Shown here in pieces: positions 24,111 to 36,424 of a stretch of DNA of 64,000 nt. The notes beneath the pieces were generated by a model. It was not told the DNA's origin and ran no database searches. It was given only the letters and a program-made list of their open reading frames with translations. Each line of letters begins with the position of its first letter. The first letter of the stretch is position 1. This DNA is from Molossus alvarezi (taxonomy: Eukaryota; Chordata; Mammalia; Chiroptera; Molossidae), in NCBI GenBank assembly GCA_037176705.1, contig JBAWUJ010000061.1, forward strand, positions 558,001 through 622,000, given 5' to 3'. The translations under genes were made by a program, and so were the position numbers.

Positions 24111-25919
24111 AAGATGTGTCAGTTATTAAAAAAAAAAAAAAAAGTAGAGCACTATTATAGAAATTGTGGTCATTGCCGTACATAGCAAGTCCGTGACTTA
24201 CCTCTCTTCCCAGGATTGTTTCTTCTTGGATCTTTTGAAAGGGCAGATCTTAGAAGGAGGTGCTCCACATCTTCAAAATGAACCACTTTTAACTGGAGAG
24301 AGTCCAATGTAGAACGTCTGTGGAGGTATAAATATATCCACCAATATCTGTGTTGAAATAACATATTTTTTCTTAAGTGGAGGACCATTGGTTAAATGAT
24401 CATTTTCATTATTGCTGACAAATATTTACTAAGCAGTTTCAACGTTAGAAGTACTGATGTTAGTCACAATGAATAAAATTGTCACTTTATATGACATTAG
24501 TACAATTCACAGAGTTATTGTGCAAAACCTAGAAACCCATAAGTAACACCTGATACTGATGTGAGAAAAAGAGATCTGGCATGTTCTAAATTGAGATAAA
24601 TTAATGCAAAAATAAGTCTTCAGGATATGAGGAAAACCGTCAATGGTTGTTCTCAAAAGTATGAGTTCAAAAAAAGCATTTATAATCCATAATATCAAAG
24701 GTTTAGATTTTCACATTAAAATGTTCAACTCACAACACATCACATAAAGGTATTACCTAGAAGAATAGTAACATACACTGATTGTAATTCCCTTATACAT
24801 AAACCCTCATTCTTAATCAAAAGACTGTGCTCTGCTCAATTTTAATAGTATTGAAAACTTGATATTCATTTTTCACCTTTCCCACATCAAACTCTGTTTA
24901 TATTCCAATTCCCTTGTTGTGATTACACTAAAGAAAATGAGCATGAACATATATTGTACAATACAAATTGGTAATGTTTGCCCACTATCACCTTAGTAGT
25001 GAAAATCTGTTATGGGAACATCTCCTAGAAGGGCACACACCTAATTATCAAAAACAGATGCTAAATCTTTAAAAACTGGAACACTGAGCCACTCATCAAC
25101 AAAATTTTTCTGATAGATATTTCTGAACAGAAATGTTCCTTCCTTTCATACTGAGTGAAAAAAATAATGCATAAAATAAAAAAAAACCTCCCTGAGAATT
25201 GTTCATACACATCTTTGGCAGTATTTCATTTTCCTCCTCCACACATAGCGAAGAAATACACATTCAAATTGTACTGAAGTGGCTTTTACTTATTCCCTGA
25301 GTCAGAGTCATTTGGGAACCTACATTGATCTCTACACATTCCACTGATGCACTTTGTATTCCCAAATACAATGTTTTCTACAAAAAACAAACCAACAAAC
25401 AGAAACAAACAACAATAACAACAAAAAAACCACCACAGGCTGGAAATGCTCACACCAAAATATAAATGCTTTGCATATTTATATACCGAGAACAAGTTCC
25501 TTCCAAGACAGTCATAAAATATAAAGTGTTTCTTCATGAATTTTGTGTATCTTGCATGATTTGTATTTTGCTCTGTAGTTTACAAGGTTCTCTAATATCT
25601 TATGAGGAATTATACTGATTTTTAGAATAAATGAACACATGTGTTATCAATCATTAATTATGTAGGAATCAACACTTTGAACTCATATCAGCTTTTTGGG
25701 CCCAAAGAGCAACATTTCAATCTGTGATTAACGAAATGGAGTTTGGCAGAGACAAGCTGGGGGAATAGAGGTAAACAGTAATAATGTTAAAGCAGTCTGC
25801 ATGTTGCTTAAAATTTATGACATTTCCCTGAAAGGTGCTCATGAATGTTTTGCACAGTATTTATTTCATTCATTATTATAACAGCAATAACTTTTAGTAT
25901 TTACATATCATTTGCATTA
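24111..25919. other. 1.8 kb AT-rich sequence, no gene recognised
   Basis: No SINE or young L1. Minus-strand frames at 24,170-24,388, 24,507-24,698 and 25,286-25,537 show no domain and no splice context. Simple A-rich words at 25,385-25,430 ('acaacaataacaacaaaaa') look like a tail remnant. An ancient repeat cannot be excluded. Confidence 0.5.
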
Positions 25920-26045
25920 TCAATAGGAACTCCTAATCTAACCGATTACATAGTTTATTTTGCTTATACAAGATTTTAATAATATTGGAGATATTTTTAT
26001 ATATCAATAATACTGTTTTTCACTCCTATTGTTTCATTATTTAAA
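25920..26045. repeat. Duplicated block, left half (filled-site copy)
   Basis: Direct paralogue of 8,990-9,115, interrupted after 'cactcctattgtttcatt' by the L1 that follows. The block resumes at about 32,925. Confidence 0.75.
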
Positions 26046-26955
26046 AAAAATGCTTCTATTTTATTAATTATTTATTAATTTATGTTTATCAATTTATTTC
26101 TATTACAAATGTTTCTCTTTTTTCCCCCCATTGACTCTCTCCTCCCCATCCCCTCCCACCCGGTCCCCAGATTTGTTGTCTATGTCCATTGGTTATGCAT
26201 ATATGCATGTAAGTTCTATGGTTGATCCCTCCCTCTCCCCCCAACCTTGTGAGGAATGTCAGTCTGTTTCCTACTTCTATGTCTCTGGGTCTATTTTATT
26301 CATCAGCGTGTTTAGTTTATTATATTCCAGATAAACTGAGATCTTTGTTTTTTTTCTGCTTGGCTTGCTTCACTTAGGATAATACTTTCCAGGTCCCTCC
26401 ATGTTGTCTCAAAGGATGAGAGATCTTTCTTTCTTACATCTGCATAGAACTGTATTGTGTATATATCCATTCATCTACTGATGGACATTTGGGTTGTTTC
26501 CAGATCTTAGCTATTGTAAATAGTGTTGCCACAAACACGATGGTACATATATTTGTTCTGAGTAGTCTTTCAGGCTTTGTATGGAATATTTCTAGAATTG
26601 GGATCACTGGGTCAAAAGGCAGTTTAATATTTAATTTTTTTAGGTAACACCATAATGTTTTCCATAGTGGCTGCACCAGTCTGCATTTCCACCATCAGTG
26701 TACTAGGCTCCCCTTTCCTCCACACCCTTTTTAGCACTTGTTGGATGGTTTGTTGAAGATGGCCATTTTAACAGGTATAAGGTGATACCTCACAGTAGTT
26801 TTAATTTGCATTTGTCTGATGATTCACAACCTTGAGCATTTTTTTCATATGTCTCTTGTTTATTTGTATGCCCTGTGTGGAGAGGTGTCTCTTTAGTTCC
26901 TCTGCCCAATTTTAACTGGGTTCTTTGTCTTTCTTTTCTTTCTTTCTTTCTTTTT

Positions 26956-27190
26956 TTTATCCTCACCTGAAGACATTTTTCCATTTTTTGTTCAGATAGA
27001 GTGGGAGGAAGAGAAAGAGAAAAAAAAAAACATTGACATGAAAGGGACACATCAATTGGCTGCCACCTTTACAACCCAACTAGGGCTGGGGACAAATTGC
27101 AATCGAGGTACATGCCCTTAGCGGGGACTGAACCAGGTCTCTGTGAACTGCAGGCCAATGCTCTAACCGCTGAGCCAAACTGGCCATGGC
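26956..27190 (-). mobile_element. Ves SINE nested in L1
   Basis: Complete minus-strand element flanked by 'gtctttcttttctt' (about 26,927) and 'gtcttccttttctt' (27,191). Confidence 0.9.
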
Positions 27191-28189
27191 TGTCTTCCTT
27201 TTCTTGAGTTGTGTTAGTACTCTATATATTTTGGAAATAAACCCCTTATCTGATGTATTATTTGCAATTACGCTCTCCCCTGTAGTTAGTTCTTTTACTG
27301 TTCTGATGGTTGTTTCTTTTGATATGTAGAAGCTTTTAAGTTTGATGTAGTGAAAATTCTGCAGCATATGATGTGTAAAATTTTGTTGCCTGCATTTTCT
27401 TCTAGGATTTTTATGAACTCACAATCACATTTAAGTATTTTATTTGTTTTGAGTTTATTCTTGTGTATGGTATATGTTGGTGGTCTAGGTTTGTTTTTTG
27501 CAAGTAGCTGTCCAATTTTTTCAATACCATTAATTAAAGAGGCTCTGTTGACTCCACTTTATGCTCTTGCCACCTTTGTCAAATATCAATTGAGCATATT
27601 GTCTTGTGTCAATTTCTGGGTTCTCTATTGTGTTCCATTGATCTATGTGCATATTCTCTTGCCAGTACCAGGCTGTTTTGATTACCCTGGCTTTGTCGTA
27701 TAATTTGATGTCTGGTAATGTGATCTCTCCTACTTTGTTCTTCTTTTTCAAGATTGCTGTGGGTATTCAAGGCCTTTTTGGTTCCATATAAACTTTTAAA
27801 TTATTTGTTTTATTCTATGAAGTATATCATCGGTATTTTGATGAGAATTGCATTGAATTTATATATAGCTTTGGGTAGTATGGAAATTTTAATGATGTTA
27901 ATTCTTCCAATCCACGAAGAAGTATATGCTTCCACTTTTTCATGTCTTCCTCTATTTCTTTTTTCAATGACCGGTAGTTTTCTGGGAAGTGATCCTTTAT
28001 GTATTTGGTTACATTTATTTCTAGTTATCTTATTTTTTTGTTACCCCAATGGTAAATGAGATTGTTTCTTTTTCTGTGAGTTTATTGTTGGAGTATAAAA
28101 ATGCCGTCCATTTTTTATGTTAATTTTGTACCCTGCTAGTTTACCAAACTTATTTATTAAGTCTATAGATTGTTGTTTGTTTGTTTGTT

Positions 28190-28271
28190 ATGTGCCTTTA
28201 GCAGCAACCAAACCCGGTTCCCTCTGGTCTGCAAGCTGATGTTCCAACCTCTGATCCAAACTGGTAAGGGC
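28190..28271 (-). mobile_element. Very short Ves SINE (head only) nested in L1
   Basis: Only the tRNA-like head remains ('gatccaaactggtaaggg' end), with a TTTG-rich tail on the low side. It is flanked by 'agtctatagat' (28,159) and 'agtctagtagat' (28,272), so the short form itself seems to have inserted. Confidence 0.7.
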
Positions 28272-30226
28272 AGTCTAGTAGATTTTTGATGGTGTCTTTA
28301 TGGTTTTCTATGTAAAATGTCAGGTCATCTTCATATAATGACAATTTCACTTCCTCCTTTTCAATTTGGATTCCATTTATTTTTTTCTTTTTGTCTAATT
28401 GCTGTGGCTCAGATTTCCAATACTATGTTAAATAAGAGAGGCAAAACTAGCATCCATGTCTTGTACCCATTCTTAAGGAGAATGTGTTTAGTTTTTGCCC
28501 ACTGAGTATTATATTAGCTTTAGGATTTTATATATGGCCTTTATTATGTTGAGATATGATCCCTGTATTCCCACATTGTTGATGTCTTTATCAGAAATGG
28601 GTGCTCATTTTGTCAAATGCTTTTTCACTATCTATTGATTTGATCATATGTTTTTTTTGTTTGTTTGTTTATGTTGTTTGTTTATCACATTTAGTGATTC
28701 AAGAATATTGTAATATCTTTGCATTTCTGTGATGAATCCTACTTGGTCATGGTGGATACTTTTTTGATATACTTCTGAATTCGATTTGCTAATATTTTGT
28801 TAAGTATTTGGCATCTGTATTTATGAGAAATATTGGTCTGTGGCTTTCTTTCTCTGTAGTGTCTTTATGTGATTTTGGAAATAGGATTAAGTTGGCTTCA
28901 TAAAATAAGATTGGAAGTCTTCCATCTACTTGAATTTTTTGAAATAGTTTGAGAAGAAGAAGTATTAGGACTTCTTTGAATGTTCAGTAAAACTCTTCTG
29001 TGAAACCTTCTTGGGCTGGGCTTTTGTTTGCTGGGAGAGTCTTGATTACAGCTTCAATTTCCTTTGTTGTTATTGGTCTGTTCGAGTTTTCTATCTGTTC
29101 CTGGTTTAGTTCTGGAGGACTGTGTTTCTAGAGATTATTTCATTTTGCCTTGATTGTCCAGTTTGTTGGCATATAATTATTCATAGTATGTTTTGATGAT
29201 CTTTTGTATTTCTGTGGTGCCAGTTGTTAATTCTCCTCATTGGTTTCTGATTTTGTTTATTTGTGTCCCCTCTTTTTATTTCTTGGTGAGTCTGCCTAAA
29301 GGTCCATTGATCTTGTTTATTTATTTTTTTAAAGAACCGGCTTTTGGTTTCATTGATCTTTTGAACTGTATTTTGTTTGTTTTATTGTTTTAGTCTCTAT
29401 GTCATTTATTTCTGTTTGACCTTTACTACTCCTTTCTTTGTACTTGCTCTGTTTTTTTTTTTTTTTTCTCTCTCTCCCTAGATCTTTAAGCTGTAACTTT
29501 AGAGAATCAAGTAGAAATGTTTCTTGTTTTTGTGGTAGGCCTGTAGTGCTATGAAATTCTTTCTCAGGACTGCTTTCTCTTCATGCCATAATTTTTGTGT
29601 TGTTGTGTGTTCATTTTCATTGGTTTGTAGGATGTATTTATTGCTTCCTTGATCTCACTAGTAACCAATTTTTTGTTTAATAGCATGCTGTTTAGCCTCC
29701 ATGAGTTTAATGTTTTTGTGTTGTTTTGTTATAACTGAGTTCTAGTTTATTCATTGTTGTCTGAGAAGATGCTTGGTATTATTTCAATATTTTTGAATTT
29801 TAGAGACTTCCTTTGTGTCCTAACACGTGTTCTATCTTTGAGAACGTCCCATGTGCTCTTGAGAAGAATGTATACTCTGCTGCTTTGTGGTGTAATGTTC
29901 TGTAATTTTCAATTAAGTCCAATTGATGTAGGTCATCATAAGGACTTTATGTCCTTGTTAAGTTTATTGTCCTGAAGATCTATCCAGTGGTGTAAGTGGA
30001 GTGTTAAACCACATACTAAGATTATATGGTTATTGATCTGCTCCTTGAAGTTCTCCAGAAGTTTTGTATTATATTTTGGAGCTCTAATACTTAGTGCATA
30101 TATGTTTACATGTGTTATATCCTCTTGTCAGATTGCCGGTTTTAATATTATGTAGTGATGTTCTTTGTGTCTTCTTATGGCCTTTGTTTTGAAGTCTATC
30201 TTCTCGGATATGAGTATTGCTACACC

Positions 30227-30229
<3 letters not shown>

Positions 30230-30260
<31 letters not shown>
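30230..30260. repeat. Homopolymer T run inside L1
   Basis: About 29 T residues within the ORF2 endonuclease end of the minus-strand L1, at the same relative site as the T run at 18,297-18,314 and at 61,681-61,694. Confidence 0.85.
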
Positions 30261-31659
30261 CAATTCTGCTTGCTTGGTTACGTTTTTTCCATCCCTTTAT
30301 TTTATCATGTGTGAGAGTTTTGTTGTGAGGTGAGTTTCTTGTAAACAGCATATATATGGGTCATGATTCCTTATCCTGTCAATGACATTATGTCTTTTGT
30401 TTGGAGCATTTAGTTATTTACATTTAAAGTTATTCATGCTAGATGGTACTTAGTTGTCATTTTTAATTTCTCTCTCTGTTTCTTCTTCTTATAACAGTCC
30501 CTTCAGCAATTTTTGCAGTGCTAGTTTGGTGGTGGTAAATTTCTTTAGCTTCTCTTTTTTTTCTCTTTATCCATGAATCTCTTTATTTCTCCTTCAATTT
30601 TGAATGATAGCCTTACTTTGCTTTGTATACTTCATGCAACTCCCTTCTGGCCCGCAGCGGTTTTATTGAGAAATCAGCTGACAGTCTAATGAGAGCTCTA
30701 TTGTAGGTAACTTTCTGTGTCTCTCTTGCTTCCTTTAAGATTCTTTCTTTGTGTTTAATGTTTGCCATTTCTATTATGGTGTGTCCAGCTGTGAGTCTTC
30801 TGGGGTTCATCTCATGTGGGATTCTGTGTGTCTCCTGGCCTTGTCTGACATTTTCCTTCACCAGTTCAAGATAATTTTCTGACATTATTACTTCAAACAG
30901 CTCCTCTATTCCTTTCTTTGATTATTCTCTTTTAGGTACCCCTATAATACAAATGCTGTTACATTTGGTGTTACCCCACAGCTCCCTTAAACTCTCCTCC
31001 TGCTTTTTAAACTTTTTCTCCATTTGCAGCTCTTTATGGGTGTTTTTCTCTACCTTGTCTTCCAAATTGCTGATTTGGTCTTCAGCTTCTTCTAATCTAC
31101 TAATGAATGCTGCTAAGATATTTTGCTTATCAGCTATGTCTTTCTGTATTTTCTCTTGATTGCTATGTATAGCTTCTACCTTTATACCCATTGCTTCTAC
31201 CTCTTTTTTTCAGCTGAAGTATTTTTAGTGAGTTCTTCAAAATTCTTATTCAGTTAGTTGTAGTTCTCACCAAATTATTTGAGCACCCTTATAATCATTG
31301 CTTCAAATTCTTTGTCTGACATGTTGCTCTCTTCTAGATCCTGTAGTTCCATTTCTGGTGACATTTCTTCTTTTTTTCATTTTGGTGTTCTTTCTTTGTC
31401 TCACCATTTTAGCAAAGTGGTAGTTCTAAGCTTGGTGAGAGATGTTAGAATATGTAGGCAGGTCAGTGTGTATCAATGAAGGCTGCTGTGCTTTTATGCC
31501 TGTTTTCGTGTACAGCTCTTCTTGTCTGCTGTGGGTCCTAAAGCGTTGACACCTGGTGGCTGGAATTGGTCTCTTGTGCTGCTCTTGGCTCTCTGAAATT
31601 CTCTGCTGCTTGGGCTGGGGCACCACTATTGATCAGCTTCTGTTGATACTGCTTGGGAT

Positions 31660-32440
31660 GGGTCTTCACTGCTAATATGTACTCCTGCTGCTGGGAGGTG
31701 TGCGGGTTTGTCTGGTGCCCTGCTGAAGTGTGGGGACCTGCTGGTATGTTGCTGAGGAGTGTGGGTCCAGCGGTTGTCCTGCTGGGGTTTGTGGATATTG
31801 TTGGTAACTACTAGGGTTGGTGTGTATTACTTGTGCACTTCTGAGGTGTGTGGGTCCCTCTGGTATGCTTCTGAAATCCATGGGTCTCCCTCGTGTACTG
31901 TTGGGGAACCCTGCTGACCATTGGGGCTCAGCTCCTCAACAGAAGCTGCTGAGGGCAAGTGTCAGCTCCTGGTTTACACTGCTGCTGATGCTGCTGCGGC
32001 CAGGGGGGGGTGCCCTGGTCCCAATATTTTAATGGTGTTGGGGGCTGAGGATGCTCTGCATCAGAGATTTTGCTGCTGCTGAGGGGCGGGGCTCAAGTGT
32101 AGCTCCACTGCTGTAGTGGTCACAGCAGGTCCTGCTGCTTGGTTTGAGGCATGGCTCTTGATCAGTCTATGCTGATGTGCTGCTATAGGCCTGGAGCCTG
32201 GTGTCTGGGCTGGGCCACTTAGCAGTACAGTCTTGTGGCCTGGAGCCTGGGCTGGCCCACCCACAGCGATTGGCCTGGGTCCTGTGGTGAGTGCATGCTG
32301 CCTTGGGCCTGGTCCCTGGCTTTGGGTTAGGTGTGTGCCACTATGTCCTGGGTCCTGGGGTAAGTGTGTGCTGCCACGGGCCTGGGCCTTTGGCTGGGGG
32401 CATGCAACCATGGGCTTGGGTCCTGGTATACCTTTGCATC
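31660..32440 (-). repeat. Degenerate short tandem repeats in L1 5' UTR
   Basis: Two different families lie in tandem. At 31,680-31,910 'ctgctg..gtgtgtgggtcc' motifs recur about every 40 bp. At 32,170-32,430 'gggcctgg..cctgg' motifs recur about every 40-45 bp. Both lie in the presumed promoter part of the L1; no function is shown. Confidence 0.65.
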
Positions 32441-32924
32441 ACCGCTGGGCAAGAATCTGGAGCCTGAATCCCATAACCTCACCACAGCTACAGGCCTGGA
32501 TGATCCTCAGCTGCTATAGGAGTGGGGCTCCGGCTCCCTGCTGGTTTGGACTACTGCTTTAGGCACCTACTGTGTGCTGACTGTGCCAACAGAGCTGTGT
32601 TCACTGGACAGGTGGTGCAGGGAGCTCTAGTGCACTCAGGTTGCTGAGCCCTAGTCCCTCTATTTCCTCCTCTCTGTGAAGAATCAGAATCCTCCAATAT
32701 GGCAGGGATGCCCGGCTGTGCTAAGAAACATTTACTGGCTTCCCACTTACCACAGAGCCTTCTGCTTTCCATGCACAGCAAAGGTACCTTTTTCCCTGTG
32801 TCTCTGCACTGCTCAAGGTTGGTTCCATGCTTATGTTCATTCACACTCTGTCTCACACTCTCACACATTCACCCACACACTGGTACTGCCATCACCACCT
32901 TCTATTTTATTTATTTACACATTT

Positions 32925-33310
32925 TTTTGAGAAATACAAACTTTATCTGTATGTTTTCTGCTTTATTGATTTTATAGCAGTAATGCCGTTAGTACATTTA
33001 CATAGGTTTCAGGTGTACCATTCTGTCTTATTCATTTGGATACTGTGCTGTGTATTCACCACATAAAGTCATGCCTCCATCCTTCCCCATATTTAGAAGA
33101 TTACCTTACTGTTCTCCACCTCTTACTCTTCTGCTTCCAATTCCTCCTCTACTTTCTCCTCCTACAATCTCAGATTTCTTGTATCACCTCTGTTCCAGGA
33201 AAGAGAGGTGACCTCCATAAATCACCTCTTTGTAAAGATGGCTTGTTGGTTTGCTCTACTGGACTTGATTTTTCATCAAGACACTGAAATGATTATACAT
33301 GACACAACAA
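32925..33310. repeat. Duplicated block, right half (filled-site copy)
   Basis: Direct paralogue of about 9,160-9,540, resuming after the L1 insertion with 'tacaaactttatctg' against 'tacaaactctatatc'. It shares the CT-rich tract and 'gtgacctccat'. Confidence 0.75.
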
Positions 33311-33479
33311 CAGCCATGAGGTCGAGGTTCTCTGGAGCATCTTGAGCTTGCAGGACCTTCTAGGTGCCCAGCTCCTGCTTCTGCAGTAGGTGCCCAGGAG
33401 CTTGGTGAAGAGAGGCTGACACCATAAAACAGGCCAAGAGGGAAGCTACTGGTCAACTTCTACCCACACTTCACCATAC
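33311..33479. other. Unassigned spacer
   Basis: Short unique-looking stretch before the minisatellite; an overlapping 66-codon minus frame has no recognised homology. Confidence 0.4.
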
Positions 33480-34660
33480 ACCGGATGATTCCCAGTGCCA
33501 CCTCTTTAATTTGACACCACATTTCTCAAAAACCACTTTCTATTTTCACACCCCAGGCTGCCTCTTCCCACACTACATTGTCACACCTTTTGGGATCATC
33601 ACCCACACTCCAATGTGGCACCTTAATATAACTTGCACACTCCCATGTGACATCCCTTGATTGCAATCCTCACAATCAACCCTGAAACCAAGGAATGCTA
33701 CTGAACATGGGACTCACTGCCCACTCTCCACTCTGACACCTTCAGGACTCTTACAGCCCATATATGCTTGTCACAACTTCAGGGCTCCCACTGTTCTCAA
33801 ACCCTTCTGACACCCAGGGCTCCCTCTGCCAACACTCCATTGTAAAACCACAGGGCTCACATGGCTCTCTTACACTATTATCCTCGGCACCCTCAATGAC
33901 CTCACACATCTGTGACACCTTCAGAAATGCCCTGCCCACATTCTGCAGTGATACCCTCTGCCCTAACTTTCTACATTGCATAGAGTGTTTCCCTGCCTCC
34001 GATGCCTCTGATCCACTGTGACGTCTCCAGGACTCATTTTGCCCATAATGCACTGTGACATCCCAGGTTCCACACTGCCCACACCCCACAGTGACCCAGA
34101 AGCTTTCTCTCTGCCGACACCCTGCTGCAATACACCAATGATATCAGTGCCCAAACCCTACTGTGAAGCACTATGGCTCCCCAGCCTATATCCCAATTCA
34201 ACTCAAATGGGCTCCAACATTTGACACTCATTGGTGAAACCCATGGGCTGCCACTGCACACACAGCAATATGAATCCCAGGGCTCCATTGCCTGTTCTCC
34301 ACTTTGCCACCACAGGATTCCCATGGCATGCATTTCACTGTGAACTCAATGGCTCACCTTACCCACATTCACCATGAAACGCATGGCTCACACTCACCAT
34401 ACTCTAAGTTGAAAAGTTTGTTCATTGTGCACAAAGGACTTGGAAACCCTAGGAGCCATTGGTCTTTACTGCTCTGGGATATTCCAGGACTCAGACTCAC
34501 AATGGCTTCAGTACAATCTGCAACTTTAGTTGCCCACTCTCCTCCCTCCATGTTGATATTTCTGTTGCCCACTGTACACATTCCACAGAAACCTTGGACA
34601 TGCACACTACTTCATTGACCTTAAGATTCCAAAGCCTGAACCAAATTGAACTCCACATCT
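33480..34660. repeat. Degenerate minisatellite, period about 40 bp
   Basis: Words of the type 'cccacactccactgtgacacc' followed by 'cagggctcc' recur with changes through about 1.2 kb, in the order cccac - cactgtgac - cc.caggg. Roughly 25 to 30 units fit. Several overlapping open frames on both strands here result from the repeat and are not genes. It lies 3' of the TSPY relics. Confidence 0.75.
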
Positions 34661-34881
34661 GAAAATTCCAGCCTCATCATGTGCCACGATTCCCTGATGA
34701 CACAGTTGTATTCCTTCATCATTCAGTTTGTCCAGGTGAGACACCAATATCCAGAGACTGGGAAACAGGGTTGAGTGCATGGCCAGGATCTCTTCACATG
34801 TCTTCCTCTCTCTCCAGTCACCCTGAGCCATTGTGTTCACAGAGTATTCAGGGGATGGTGCCACAGGTCCCACTCCATTGA
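34661..34881 (-). pseudogene. Orphan TSPY exon-5-like segment
   Basis: On the minus strand 'ggacctgtggcaccatcccc' matches the start of TSPY exon 5 (pattern DLWHHPL; compare DLWRNP in copy 1) and is followed by flanking sequence that also resembles the 3' side of copy 1 exon 5. No other exons are next to it. It is a partial duplicate about 740 bp downstream of the copy 1 exon, and the conserved reading is lost within a few codons. Confidence 0.6.
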
Positions 34882-35519
34882 AGATAAACTGAAAAAAAAT
34901 CCTCTAAGAGGAATAAAGTAATATTAATCATCATCATCATCATCATCATCATCAATAGCAGCCAGACAGAAAAAGGAGGTCCATGCTGAAACTGGGACCT
35001 CTGAAATTTTCTGAAGTCCTATGTTCAACACATTCCATTTTAACCTCTTTATAATAAACACTGTTTTCACTGGGTTGTATATGTTTGGGACACCCAAAGA
35101 ATGTACAAAACAGCTGTGATGTCAGGAGAAGTGCATGGGGGAGAAATACCTTTTTATAAAAAGACAGCCAGCTATTTGTAGTAGTGTGGTAGGAAGAATG
35201 TTATGGAAGCATCTATTTCTGGAGGAAAAGGTGGCCTGAGGGTATTTTTGGTGTCCTGTAAAAGAGTTCCTAGAAGTGAGACAATGACTGTGCTGTTGTT
35301 TTGAGGGTTATTGGATATCTTCACTCCCTCATCTTTCTTAAGCTTCCTCAGCAAGTGTCTGAATGGCAACACCGTTCTCCAGACCTCCTGTATCATCATG
35401 ATACCCTCACAACATGAGTGCACAGCCTCTTTTTCTCCCAGTCTAAATATGCCTTGTGAAAAATAATGTCCCAGCTACTGGGAAAGACAAGGTTCAGTGC
35501 CCAGCTAAAATTTCCACAC
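34882..35519 (-). other. 3' flank of TSPY copy 1 with (ATC)n
   Basis: Contains an (ATC)n tract at 34,927-34,952 and sequence paralogous to the flank of the orphan exon-5 piece. The 83-codon minus-strand frame at 35,172-35,423 lies where a terminal TSPY exon might be, but no splice site or family motif supports it. Confidence 0.45.
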
Positions 35520-35603
35520 CTGTCCAGCTTCTTCTCCCCTCTCCTGGAGCCATCGTTCTGGCCTAGTACTTCAGGGATTGCGCCACAGGTCCTTTATGAT
35601 GAT
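35520..35603 (-). pseudogene. TSPY copy 1 exon 5
   Basis: Acceptor 'ttcaaccag', then IIIKDLWRNP and a TGA produced by loss of one C from the CCCC found in copy 2. The donor 'gacag/gtgtgg' at 35,520 is the nearest usable one. Confidence 0.72.
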
Positions 35604-35710
35604 CTGGTTGAAAGAACACAGCTAGTCAGAATAAGGCTGGACTTTGAATGTCAATTCAAGCAGCTAAAGAATACAATAGCTCCATTGTAACATTGCAGGA
35701 GAGACCCCAC

Positions 35711-35856
35711 CTCCGCAATCCTGCGGGACCCTATCACGTTGTGGTTGGAAAACCAGTTGAAGTAGTTCAGGCTGCTGTTTTGGTGCCAGCGCTGGTAGAC
35801 CTCTCCTTTATAATGCTGAGACCACTGAATGGGAGTGCAGTGGGACACCCTGTATC
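35711..35856 (-). pseudogene. TSPY copy 1 exon 4 (open)
   Basis: 146 bp between acceptor 'cttcctgcag' and donor 'gag/gtgggg'. It translates without interruption through [25 protein letters not shown] and RRIAE, the most conserved part of the NAP-like domain, and is the only fully open exon of this copy. Confidence 0.85.
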
Positions 35857-35947
35857 CTGCAGGAAGATGTGGATGTGATAACGGGTGCATGCCCTTTCAA
35901 CCTCAACCCACCCCCTGCGGCCACCCATGAAGGCAGCCTCCTCTTAC

Positions 35948-36058
35948 CTTGGAGGATAATGAGATACTCCTTCACAATCAAATTACTGTAGAAGTTGGGG
36001 TTATTGAGATAGAACAACATAATTTTGCAGCATTGCTGATGTGCCTGACTTCCTTCAC
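35948..36058 (-). pseudogene. TSPY copy 1 exon 3
   Basis: 111 bp between acceptor 'ttttttctacag' and donor 'caag/gtaaga'. It starts VKEVRHIS in one frame and continues CCKIMLFYLNNPNF in another, so one base has been lost compared with the 112-bp exon of copy 2. Confidence 0.82.
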
Positions 36059-36184
36059 CTGTAGAAAAAAAGTGTATCAAGAGGGTGAAATTTGTCTTGG
36101 GGACACATGCCTTGTCCAGTAGGCAAGGAAAAGGTCAATTTTCCACTTTTTCATCCTCTTCTGTCTCTGTAAGCTCAGGCTGAC

Positions 36185-36262
36185 CTTCAAATTGATTATG
36201 TGGCTGAGCATCTTTTCATCTTGCTTTCAGATCATGGCTGACAGCTCAAGGTAGCTGACAAA
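36185..36262 (-). pseudogene. TSPY copy 1 exon 2
   Basis: 78 bp between acceptor 'acacaaagcag' and donor 'aag/gtcagc', the same length as in copy 2. The translation ends LSHIINLK; an in-frame TGA follows SAMI. Confidence 0.8.
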
Positions 36263-36393
36263 CTGCTTTGTGTGACGGGGCCTGCACACAGCATTCTGCA
36301 TGTAAAATACCTAGAAAATGGGCCAGAACTAGGGAACGGCCTTAATTTCTGTGAATTCTTTATGCCTCATGCCCCTTCTTCTACACAAGTCCA

Positions 36394-36424
<31 letters not shown>

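Larger units (their letters stand above)
26046..32900 (-). mobile_element. L1, full length, broken, minus strand
   Basis: Read on the minus strand. The GC-rich 5' UTR is at about 31,430-32,900. ORF1 pieces are at 30,922-31,191 (coiled coil) and 30,613-30,885 (RNA-binding region with a 'NPRRL' type motif and C-terminal domain). ORF2 runs about 26,700-30,500, and the pyrimidine-rich 3' UTR and tail lie at 26,046-26,330. Both ORFs carry frameshifts and stops. Short repeats 'cttctattttatta' at about 26,052 and 'cttctattttattt' at about 32,901 flank it and fit a target-site duplication. The empty paralogue is at 8,990-9,540. Confidence 0.9.

Noticed and set aside
24170..24388. 72-codon basic minus-strand frame as a transposase relic
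   Set aside because: No catalytic motif and no terminal inverted repeats could be found around it.
33751..34618. Several 80-110-codon frames on both strands
   Set aside because: All lie in the 40-bp minisatellite, whose periodicity keeps frames open by chance.
34927..34952. (ATC)n and other direct repeats as a CRISPR array
   Set aside because: Simple microsatellites and eukaryotic tandem repeats; no spacer structure and the DNA is mammalian.
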